This document shows positions 1-5,063 of a stretch of 5,063 bases of DNA, piece by piece (the stretch's first letter is position 1; every line of letters begins with the position of its first letter). This stretch comes from CAYLJJ01 sp964384025. Lineage in GTDB: Bacteria > Myxococcota_A > Bradymonadia > UBA7976 > UBA1532. The notes below the pieces were generated by a model that had not been told where the DNA came from, did not search any database, and saw nothing but the letters and a program-made list of their open reading frames with translations. The stretch covers positions 1 through 5,063 of the forward strand of contig CAYLJJ010000200.1 of the NCBI GenBank assembly GCA_964384025.1. The letters are read 5' to 3'. The position numbers and the translations under genes are program-made.

Positions 1-53
1 TCTTGCCGCCTGAACTATTTAAGCGAGGTGTCCACTTTTTCGTAGCAAGTCCA
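1..53. mobile_element. Right terminal end of an insertion sequence, probably IS3 family (partial)
   Basis: Positions 27-53 run from GGTGTCCAC through a TTTTTCG stretch to CAAGTCCA. Read on the minus strand this begins TGGACTTGC and ends GTGGACACC, which resembles terminal inverted repeats of IS3-type elements (TGGAC... with an A-run and GTGGACA). The ParA homology starts immediately after position 53, as expected for an IS boundary. A short transposase C-terminus may lie just upstream: one frame stops at 11-13 and another at 43-45, and I cannot tell which is used. The left end, the body of the element and any target duplication lie outside the window. The family call is from memory of terminal sequences and is tentative; the boundary is better supported. 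Confidence 0.5.
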
Positions 54-210
54 GAAGTTTGAGGAGTTGGTCTTCTCAACCAGCATCCCTGAGAACGTGA
101 AGGTGAGAGAGGCTTGGGGGCATTCAAAGCCCCTCACAATCTATGCACCCAGCTCAAAAGCGGCGCTTGCTTATAAGGCCGCAGCCCGCGAGCTGGAGGG
201 AGAGAGATGA
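54..210 (+). pseudogene. parA: ParA-family partition ATPase, C-terminal remnant truncated by an IS
   Basis: The frame from 55 to 210 encodes 51 residues that match the end of ParA/Soj/MinD-type ATPases: a Val-Phe-x-Thr/Ser-x-Ile-Pro segment (VFSTSIPENVKVREA), then a Lys-Pro (SKPLTIY), then the final helix with Ser-Lys-x-Ala-x-x-x-Tyr-x-x-x-Ala-x-Glu-Leu. In this family the segment sits at the end of the nucleotide-binding fold. The deviant Walker A, the Walker B and most of the protein (normally 200-270 residues) are absent because IS-like sequence replaces everything upstream of about position 54. The usual Pro after EA is Trp here (EAWGHSKP). The TGA stop at 208-210 overlaps the ATG of the next gene, the tight coupling typical of parA-parB cassettes. 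Without the ATPase domain this fragment cannot work as a partition motor. It would be a 5'-partial gene only if the upstream IS assignment is wrong. Confidence 0.75.
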
Positions 211-587
211 AGCGCAAAAAGGACGTACTGGGGATCGATCCTCTCGACGCCGTTCTTGGACCCAGGAGCGAGCCCATAAGGGTTAAGGAGAGGAGAGATG
301 CAGCTCCTCCATCTGAGAGCTTGAGTCCTCCTGCCCCCTCTTTGGAGCCTCAAGATGGGGTAAAGAGGGCTAAGAAGAGAGCAACCTTTCATCTACCTGT
401 TGAGCTTTTGGATAGCGTGAGAGATGCGGTTGTGGCGCTCTCAGGGCCTCCAGACTTTCAAACGATGGCGGGTTTTGCTGAAGAGGCGTTGAGGCGAGAG
501 CTGATGAGGCTCTCGGAGGAGAGGAACAGGGGGCGGTCTTTTCCAAAGAGGAGGAGGGCGGTGAAGAGTGGGCGCCCTTTGGGCTAG
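207..587 (+). CDS. Ribbon-helix-helix DNA-binding protein, likely partner of the truncated ParA
   Basis: This 126-residue basic protein starts at an ATG overlapping the parA stop (ATGA), with GGAGGG at 195-200 six bases upstream. Residues 1-55 are Pro/Ser-rich and probably disordered. Residues 56-64 (KKRATFHLP) form a likely beta strand, followed by helix A (about 65-80, VELLDSVRDAVVAL) and helix B (about 84-107, ending in EEALRRELMRLSEE). This is the strand-helix-helix order of MetJ/Arc-type ribbon-helix-helix folds. The tail (108-126) is rich in Arg/Lys. In small plasmid partition cassettes the gene after parA often encodes such a protein, which binds the centromere, represses the operon and stimulates the ATPase through its flexible N-terminus; position and domain order fit. 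The exact family is not recognised. Because parA and its promoter are cut off, expression would depend on the IS or upstream DNA. A CopG-like repressor or antitoxin is the main alternative. Confidence 0.7.
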   Translation: MKRKKDVLGIDPLDAVLGPRSEPIRVKERRDAAPPSESLSPPAPSLEPQDGVKRAKKRATFHLPVELLDSVRDAVVALSGPPDFQTMAGFAEEALRRELMRLSEERNRGRSFPKRRRAVKSGRPLG

Positions 588-955
588 TTTCACGCTATTT
601 GGGACTCAGATGCCCTTAAATCTTTCAGGAGAAAGATACTGGTTTATCCCATTAACTCTGCGGTGATATGCGAGATTGAATACAGTTATTCTGGTTTTAG
701 AGTAAAGTTCTTATTTGTTTAGCATTTGTTCGGAGAAAACTCTAAACTTCACTTCAGAAAATCTTACAAAAGTTGAAGATTGTTTTGGAAGTTGAGGGTA
801 AGCTGTTTTTTTGAAAAAGAATATTCTCGATGACAATTGGGATATGGAGTTCAGTAGAACTGGTGAGAATGTCTGGTCTCTTTGATTGAGTTTTAAGTTT
901 CTTCGTCTTAAAAAAATGTAATCCAAGAAAACCTTTTTTTTGAGGGGATGTTGAT
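588..955. other. AT-rich gene gap between the partition remnant and the lipoprotein cluster
   Basis: I see no convincing gene here. The frame of the upstream ribbon-helix-helix gene stays open after its stop from 588 to 719 (44 codons) without a start codon, which could be a decayed coding tail or chance. An ATG at 829 opens only 19 codons. Composition shifts from G+C-rich to AT-rich over roughly 590-720, so the junction between the two blocks lies about here. The promoter of the lipoprotein genes should be in this stretch, but no clear -35/-10 pair can be chosen. A short inverted repeat, GAATA-CAGT-TATTC, sits at 679-692. No strong GC-rich hairpin followed by a T-run was found for the upstream operon. 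Confidence 0.6.
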
Positions 956-982
956 TTGAATCGAGGGGGAAATAAGCTGAAG

Positions 983-1795
983 ATGAGTTATGTTAGCAAA
1001 CTATCGATTAAGTCTTTGTTTTTAACATACTATGTCTTTATATTAGGATGTGGTAATTGTGATGATCCAAACTATGCAAGATCTCACGTTTCAGAATGCA
1101 AAGACTATTTTTCTGGTTCTAGAGACGGCGGAGTTTTATTGGAAAAGCCGAGTTTTTCTGTAAATCACTCAGAAGAGGTACTTTATAATTGCGATGAATT
1201 AGAACCAATGAAACCACATTATCCTAGGAATGATTGGTTAAATTTAGCTAGAGAATTGGATAATCGAGGTTGCAAAGAAAATGTAATAGGATATGAAGAA
1301 ACATTTAGACATTCTATATCAAATGACATCCCCGATGATGAATTATCGGTGTATAGTCTCAATTTCATATTTGCTCAAATTGTTAGATCTAGGAGGGACG
1401 ATAATTATTGCGACGGAAGTATTATGAATATGGGAAGGGAATTTGCTGACAGAGTAGAATACTTTAGTAGTCTTAGAGCAATAGACCTTCAAATGTGGGT
1501 AAACTGTTGTGAAGAAGGATATGGTCATCTTGTAAAAACAGGAACTATCGCTCTTCTAAGAAGAAGTGACATTTCAAGTCCACTTCCTCGCATTAGAGAT
1601 GGAAGTTATGCTTATGGATTCGATGAACTCTCTGATCCTTATAATGAGATAAAGCAACTTATCGAGAATGATGATAGTAGTGTAAATTGGAGTATGAATT
1701 TCTATTATGATACTTGTCAGAATGATAATCCGCATACAAATTGCGAAAATGATGGAGAAAGAACAAGATGTCTCATCACACAAATTCGAGATTAA
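983..1795 (+). CDS. Cys-rich predicted lipoprotein of unknown function
   Basis: From ATG 983 the product is 270 residues. It begins with a short basic stretch (MSYVSKLSIKS), a hydrophobic segment (LFLTYYVFIL) and a lipobox ending ILGC, so Cys23 is the probable lipid-attachment site and the protein is exported and anchored to a membrane. The mature part has ten further cysteines, including a Cys-Cys pair, which suggests up to five disulfides. It is acidic and rich in Asn, Asp, Tyr and Arg. I recognise no family. An in-frame TTG at 956 lengthens the protein by nine residues and has GAGGGG at 942-947, eight bases upstream. ATG 983 has GAGGGGGA at 963-970, twelve bases upstream, and gives the more usual signal peptide. 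I prefer ATG, but the choice is open. The 3' end overlaps the next gene, implying a shared transcript. No internal stop or frameshift is seen, so the gene looks intact. Confidence 0.75.
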   Translation: MSYVSKLSIKSLFLTYYVFILGCGNCDDPNYARSHVSECKDYFSGSRDGGVLLEKPSFSVNHSEEVLYNCDELEPMKPHYPRNDWLNLARELDNRGCKENVIGYEETFRHSISNDIPDDELSVYSLNFIFAQIVRSRRDDNYCDGSIMNMGREFADRVEYFSSLRAIDLQMWVNCCEEGYGHLVKTGTIALLRRSDISSPLPRIRDGSYAYGFDELSDPYNEIKQLIENDDSSVNWSMNFYYDTCQNDNPHTNCENDGERTRCLITQIRD

Positions 1796-2217
1796 TATTC
1801 GCATTATTCAGAGCGGAATTTTTGGTTTGTATTGTTGCTTTTCTGATTATAATTGGTTGCTCTGGACCCATTAACAATAAAATCGACAGGTTTCAGAGAG
1901 AAAAGTCGAAGAAGGGGATCGTATTTAGGTTTATACAGTATGGAATTCCGTATACATTCATACATTTAAATTCAAAACGAAAATCGATGTTGTATAATCA
2001 TCATCTCAGAAATATGATTTACATTTCAGAATTTCAAAAGGTGGAAACTCGAAAATACCCTGTTGTTTCCCCTCCATTTATTTCTGTAGAAGGATTTGAT
2101 ATAGAAATCACAGAGTCCCCTGGTATATACATAATAAATGGAAAGAAGTCATATCTCAATATTGAAGGAGCTGATTATACTGCATTCGAAGGAAAAATGC
2201 AGGGAATCAGTTTGTAA
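1768..2217 (+). CDS. Small basic predicted lipoprotein of unknown function
   Basis: This is a 149-residue protein starting at ATG 1768, which lies 28 bases inside the preceding gene in another frame. GGAGA at 1754-1758 is nine bases upstream. A polar N-terminus with Arg8 and Arg15 precedes a hydrophobic segment (about residues 17-29, ending LIIIG) and a lipobox IIGC, making Cys31 the likely lipidated residue. The n-region is longer than usual for lipoproteins. The mature part (about 118 residues) has no further cysteine, unlike both neighbours. It is rich in Lys, Arg, Tyr and Ile, with alternating beta-prone stretches (GIVFRFIQYGIPYTFIHL, then FDIEITESPGIYIING) that suggest a small beta-fold domain. 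No family is recognised. The overlap with the upstream gene and the 37-base gap to the downstream gene argue for co-transcription of three lipoproteins. AT-rich composition and codon use match the two neighbours. Confidence 0.7.
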   Translation: MSHHTNSRLIFALFRAEFLVCIVAFLIIIGCSGPINNKIDRFQREKSKKGIVFRFIQYGIPYTFIHLNSKRKSMLYNHHLRNMIYISEFQKVETRKYPVVSPPFISVEGFDIEITESPGIYIINGKKSYLNIEGADYTAFEGKMQGISL

Positions 2218-2242
2218 GTGTACGTACTTTGCCAACCGCCTT

Positions 2243-2248
2243 AGGGAG
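2243..2248 (+). promoter_or_regulatory. Ribosome binding site that sets the start of the MopE-like gene
   Basis: AGGGAG lies six bases before ATG 2255. The reading frame is open upstream to ATG 2138, but that longer version would start inside the preceding gene and place about 39 polar residues (with several Cys and Lys) before the signal peptide. Starting at 2255 gives a short basic n-region, a hydrophobic core and a lipobox at the normal distance. Confidence 0.75.
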
Positions 2249-2254
2249 ATAAAA

Positions 2255-4684
2255 ATGAAGATGAAAGACAAAGCCTCATGTATTTATATTATTTTTACTT
2301 TGTTAGCGATATCCTCATGTGACACGCTGAATATGCCTAAAGTAGCGGATTTAGATCCGAATTTAGCGGATATAACGATAAATAATGGGTGTATCGATTA
2401 TGATCAAGATGGATTTTACATTAATTGTGGTTCACAATCTGAGGTAGATTGTAATGATAACGATAGCCTAGTTTTCCCACACGCTCATGAGATATGCGAT
2501 GGAATTGACAATGATTGCAATGGAATTGTAGATGACAATATGAATATAGGCTCTGAATGTGTAATTGAATCATTAGATTGTGTAGCTGAGGGAAGAATTG
2601 TTTGTGATTCTATTGGAATTGCATATTGTGTACCTATTAATGAAGAAATCTGCAACGGAATAGATGACAATTGCAACGGTGAGATAGATGAAGGTAATCC
2701 TGGTGGAGGATGGGAATGTGATACGGGAGAGTCTGGGATTTGTAGTGTAGGTGAATGGACTTGTATAACAGATACAGAATCTCCAGGTATTGGATGTATC
2801 CCAAATATTTTTGTTGATACTCAGTTAGAAATTTGTGATGGTCTAGATAACGACTGTGATGGCAGTATTGATGAAGGAGAGGATGGAAATCCAATCTCTA
2901 CATCATGCTATACAGGAATAGTAGGAACTGTTGATGTCGGAATTTGTCTTCACGGAACTTGGTCATGTACAGAAGGACATTGGGGTCCTTGTATAGATCA
3001 AACGCGTCCAACCAGCGAGGTTTGTAATGGTTTAGACGACGATTGTGATGGGATGAGCGATGAAAACATGCTTGATAATTGCAGTTGTGATCATATGGTA
3101 GATTTTGAAATTGATTGTTATACGGGGCCTGATGGAACAGAAGATGTTGGAACATGTGAAGGTGGTACCTCTACCTGTAACCCAGAAACCGATTTATGGC
3201 AAGGGTGTAATGGAGAGATAGTACCGGTAGAGGAAATTTGTGATGGGATAGACAATGATTGTGATAATGAAGTTGATGAGGGATTTTTCTTAGGAGATTC
3301 TTGTACTGTTGGTTCAGGCTTATGTCAGAATACCGGTACAGTCATTTGTGATGGGAATTATGGAACTACTTGTGATGGTATTGAATTGGATCCCTCAGAG
3401 GAAGTCTGTGATGGGATAGATAATGATTGTGATGGTATTGTAGATGATGTCGTTGGCGTTAATGCGGCTTGTAGCGTTGGTACAGGTACATGTGAAATAA
3501 ACGGAGTGAAAAGATGTGACCTTGAAAGCAATACCTTGGAATGTAATGCAACTCCAGCAAATGCGACTGAAGAAACATGTAATGGATTAGATGATGACTG
3601 TGACGGCGAAATCGACGAAGATTTCAATATAGGAGAAAGTTGCACAGTAGGGGTTGGGGCCTGTGAGCGTACTGGAACATTTGAGTGTTCATTTGATACA
3701 ACAGTTGTATGCAATGTCCAATCTGGCGGTCCGGGCGCGGAAATTTGCGATGAAATAGATAATGACTGTGATGGTGAGGTTGATGAAGGCTTTGGGGTTG
3801 GTAATTTATGTGTAGGGATAGGCGCATGTCCTGATGGACAACTTGAGTGCAATGTTATTGGAGATGCAATATGTAGCACTAATCCTAATGGGAGTGAACA
3901 TGTATACGTTTCAGAATCTTGTGATGGTATAGACAATAATTGTGATGGACAAGTCGATGAGTATTATGGTGTGGGTGGTGTTTGCAATGACAACTGTGGC
4001 GAAGGTGTTTATGAATGCAATCCAACGAATCCGATGATGTATGGCATATGTAGTACAAGTTCTATAGGAAGCGCTGTAGAGGAAGAAGTTTGTGATGGTG
4101 TTGATAATGATTGTGATATGTCTATAGATGAAGGATTCCCTGATTTTGACTTTGATTTTAGCGCAGATTGCGTGGATACAGATGATGATAATGATGGTTC
4201 GTTAGATGTAGATGATTGTGAGCCACAAAATGCTTCTATAAGCCCAAATGCTATTGAGCAATGCAATGGACTTGATGATGATTGCAATGGACAAGTAGAT
4301 GATAATTTTAATTTTACTCCAGCACTTTCAGATAATCAGAATGGTGTTTGTAGCGGAACTCAAAAAGTTTGTTCTGGAATGAATGGATGGCAGGAACCTG
4401 ATTACTCGTCGGTGACTGGATTTGAAGCCGTTGAGATTTCATGTGATGGTGAGGATAATGACTGTGATGGTGTTGTCGATGAAGCTGCTGATTTGACTCT
4501 GCATCTTGCAGACAATCAGGAGGGTGTTTGTGCAAATAGTCAAAAGGTTTGTTCTGGGGAAGGGTGGCAAGAGCCAGATTATGCAACCACTATCGGTGCT
4601 ACATATGAGGCAACTGAGACACTCTGTGATGGTTTAGATAACGATTGTGACGGGGCTGTAGACGAAGACGAAGGATGTCCTTGA
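2255..4684 (+). CDS. MopE-like repeat lipoprotein with thirteen Cys/Asp metal-binding-type motifs
   Basis: The product is 809 residues from ATG 2255. A signal peptide (MKMKDKASCIYIIFTLLAIS) ends in a lipobox ISSC, with Cys22 as the lipidated residue, so it should be anchored on the outer side of a membrane. Next comes an EF-hand-like loop with Asp48, Asp50 and Asp52, then DCNDND at 65-70. The rest is thirteen repeats of the type Cys-(Asp/Asn)-Gly-x-Asp-(Asn/Asp)-(Asp/Asn)-Cys-(Asp/Asn)-x-x-x-Asp-(Glu/Asp). A second Asp-rich loop (641-655, DTDDDNDGSLDVDDC) precedes repeat 11. Linkers of about 40-55 residues carry further Cys pairs, often as Cys-x-Val-Gly-x-Gly-x-Cys. Such motifs are annotated as 'putative metal-binding' after the MopE copper-binding protein of Methylococcus. 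In this family the Asp-rich loops suggest calcium and the cysteines suggest disulfides; actual ligand and function are unknown. The protein ends seven residues after the repeat 13 GAVD, as EDEGCP, a natural-looking terminus. It is probably the last gene of the lipoprotein operon. Confidence 0.88.
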   Translation: MKMKDKASCIYIIFTLLAISSCDTLNMPKVADLDPNLADITINNGCIDYDQDGFYINCGSQSEVDCNDNDSLVFPHAHEICDGIDNDCNGIVDDNMNIGSECVIESLDCVAEGRIVCDSIGIAYCVPINEEICNGIDDNCNGEIDEGNPGGGWECDTGESGICSVGEWTCITDTESPGIGCIPNIFVDTQLEICDGLDNDCDGSIDEGEDGNPISTSCYTGIVGTVDVGICLHGTWSCTEGHWGPCIDQTRPTSEVCNGLDDDCDGMSDENMLDNCSCDHMVDFEIDCYTGPDGTEDVGTCEGGTSTCNPETDLWQGCNGEIVPVEEICDGIDNDCDNEVDEGFFLGDSCTVGSGLCQNTGTVICDGNYGTTCDGIELDPSEEVCDGIDNDCDGIVDDVVGVNAACSVGTGTCEINGVKRCDLESNTLECNATPANATEETCNGLDDDCDGEIDEDFNIGESCTVGVGACERTGTFECSFDTTVVCNVQSGGPGAEICDEIDNDCDGEVDEGFGVGNLCVGIGACPDGQLECNVIGDAICSTNPNGSEHVYVSESCDGIDNNCDGQVDEYYGVGGVCNDNCGEGVYECNPTNPMMYGICSTSSIGSAVEEEVCDGVDNDCDMSIDEGFPDFDFDFSADCVDTDDDNDGSLDVDDCEPQNASISPNAIEQCNGLDDDCNGQVDDNFNFTPALSDNQNGVCSGTQKVCSGMNGWQEPDYSSVTGFEAVEISCDGEDNDCDGVVDEAADLTLHLADNQEGVCANSQKVCSGEGWQEPDYATTIGATYEATETLCDGLDNDCDGAVDEDEGCP
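2489..4666 (+). repeat. Thirteen tandem protein-coding repeats (MopE-type CDGxDNDCDG units)
   Basis: Using the 809-residue numbering, the first cysteine of each motif falls at 81, 133, 194, 257, 329, 385, 442, 498, 556, 613, 670, 730 and 791. Spacing is 52-72 residues and mostly 56-61, so the unit is about 170-185 bases. Most cores read C(D/N)G(I/L)D(N/D)DCDG. Variants: repeat 2 has DDNC and repeat 9 DNNC, repeat 5 has CDN for CDG, repeat 8 has CDEID, repeat 10 has CDM and a Val after the first Gly, and repeat 12 has CDGED. The units are conserved in protein but diverged in bases, so this is an old duplication series rather than a fresh expansion. Confidence 0.9.
4325..4582 (+). repeat. Two copies of a distinct linker module inside the MopE-like gene
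   Basis: The linkers after repeats 11 and 12 (4325-4405 and 4505-4582) share the pattern Leu-(Ser/Ala)-Asp-Asn-Gln-x-Gly-Val-Cys, then Gln-Lys-Val-Cys-Ser-Gly, then Gly-Trp-Gln-Glu-Pro-Asp-Tyr. They differ clearly from the Cys-x-Val-Gly-x-Gly-x-Cys linkers of repeats 5-8. Base identity is only partial, with many third-position changes. The C-terminal end of the protein therefore comes from a separate duplication of one linker type. Confidence 0.8.
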
Positions 4685-5063
4685 GTCTTTTCCGCAGTAC
4701 TCGGAGGGCTGCCGGTACGGCAGTGGGTGTTGACGTTACCATGGGGTCTTCGGCGGCTGGTTGGCTTCAACGCCAAGCTGAGCAGCTCACTGTTGCGGGT
4801 GTTTGTCCGCGCCGTCCATCGGCATTTTGGAGAGTCTAGCGCTCAAGACGCTCGTTTTGGAGCGGTGACAGCAATTCAACGGTTTGGCGGGGCGCTTAAC
4901 CTAAACCCCCACTTCCACACGCTTATTCCTGAGGTGGCTTTCTACTCAAACCCGGATGGTAGCGTACAAAGCGAACTGCTAAAGGAACCTGAGCCTCTCG
5001 ACCTTGAGTACATCCTCAATGACTTTATCTGCGCGACCCGGCGGATCTTGGCAGGGGAAGGGG
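4685..5063 (+). pseudogene. IS91-family (Y2, HUH) transposase, 5'-truncated and running off the window
   Basis: From 4685 to the end one frame is open for 126 codons. It carries LPVRQWVLTLPW (about 4709-4744), then a helix-rich stretch (RVFVRAVHRHF), then AIQRFGGALNLNPHFHTL. In the last, His-Phe-His at 4910-4918 is the HUH metal-binding motif of Y2-type transposases, which nick single-stranded DNA and move by a rolling-circle mechanism. The N-terminal zinc-binding domain normally found before VRQWVL is absent, and there is no in-frame ATG: the frame begins straight after the TGA of the MopE-like gene. The two catalytic tyrosines would lie beyond the window. The 5' part thus appears lost at the junction with the lipoprotein cassette, making this a remnant; a GTG at 4727 is a theoretical but unlikely start. 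Composition is G+C-richer than the adjoining gene. Confidence 0.8.

Noticed and set aside
171..392. 73-residue minus-strand open frame across the parA remnant and ribbon-helix-helix gene
   Set aside because: It lies opposite recognisable plus-strand coding sequence and has no protein-family features.
570..584. GGGCGCCC palindrome and GCCC-TTT-GGGC hairpin at the end of the ribbon-helix-helix gene as terminator
   Set aside because: The stem is only four bases, lies inside the coding sequence and is not followed by a clear T-run.
711..926. 71-residue minus-strand open frame in the gene gap
   Set aside because: It has low-complexity Phe/Leu/Arg content, no evident ribosome binding site and no recognisable domain; chance opening in AT-rich DNA is sufficient.
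2138..2254. N-terminal extension of the MopE-like gene from ATG 2138
   Set aside because: It overlaps the preceding gene by 80 bases and places 39 polar residues before the signal peptide; ATG 2255 has a well-spaced AGGGAG and gives a standard lipoprotein signal.
3358..3936. 192-residue minus-strand open frame rich in Ser/Pro/Gln repeats
   Set aside because: It is the antisense shadow of the CDGxDNDCDG repeats; its repeated IPSQSLSIPS pattern is the reverse reading of the same codons, as are the other minus-strand frames across 2485-4776.
2489..4666. CRISPR-like or satellite DNA repeat array
   Set aside because: The regular repetition is at protein level within one open frame; base-level units vary and there are no conserved direct repeats with unique spacers.
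4709..4723. Perfect hairpin CTGCCG-GTA-CGGCAG as terminator of the lipoprotein operon
   Set aside because: No T-run follows, and the bases encode the conserved LPVRQ of the IS91-family transposase, so the palindrome is probably a by-product of coding sequence.

Overview
The window looks like accessory DNA, probably plasmid-borne, from a bacterium of the Myxococcota/Bradymonadales type (former Deltaproteobacteria). The lineage is an inference. It rests on a long MopE-like protein built from Cys-Asp-Gly-x-Asp-Asn-Asp-Cys repeats, a style common in those groups, and on several predicted lipoproteins in a row. No rRNA, tRNA or housekeeping gene is present to fix the taxonomy.

Left part (1-587): the right end of an insertion sequence, probably IS3-like (1-53), abuts the last 51 codons of a ParA-type partition ATPase. 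The ParA stop overlaps (ATGA) the start of a small ribbon-helix-helix protein, likely the centromere-binding partner. The partition operon therefore appears beheaded by the IS, with only the DNA-binding partner gene intact. This part and the right edge are visibly G+C-richer than the middle.

Middle (588-4684): a roughly 0.4 kb AT-rich gap holds no convincing gene. It is followed by three closely packed plus-strand genes: a 270-residue Cys-rich lipoprotein of unknown function, a 149-residue basic lipoprotein of unknown function whose start overlaps the first gene by 28 bases, and an 809-residue lipoprotein carrying thirteen MopE-type repeats. All three begin with a signal peptide ending in a lipobox, so they probably form one operon making a set of cell-envelope proteins. 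The large one is a probable calcium/metal-binding, disulfide-rich surface protein. The true start of the large gene is 2255, where an AGGGAG ribosome binding site and a lipoprotein signal peptide follow each other; a longer reading from 2138 is not supported.

Right part (4685-5063): directly after the stop codon of the large gene, and in the same frame, lies an IS91-family (Y2, HUH) transposase reading frame without its N-terminal zinc-binding part or a start codon. It runs off the end of the window. The AT-rich lipoprotein cassette is thus flanked by debris of two different mobile elements and looks like a transferred or inserted block.
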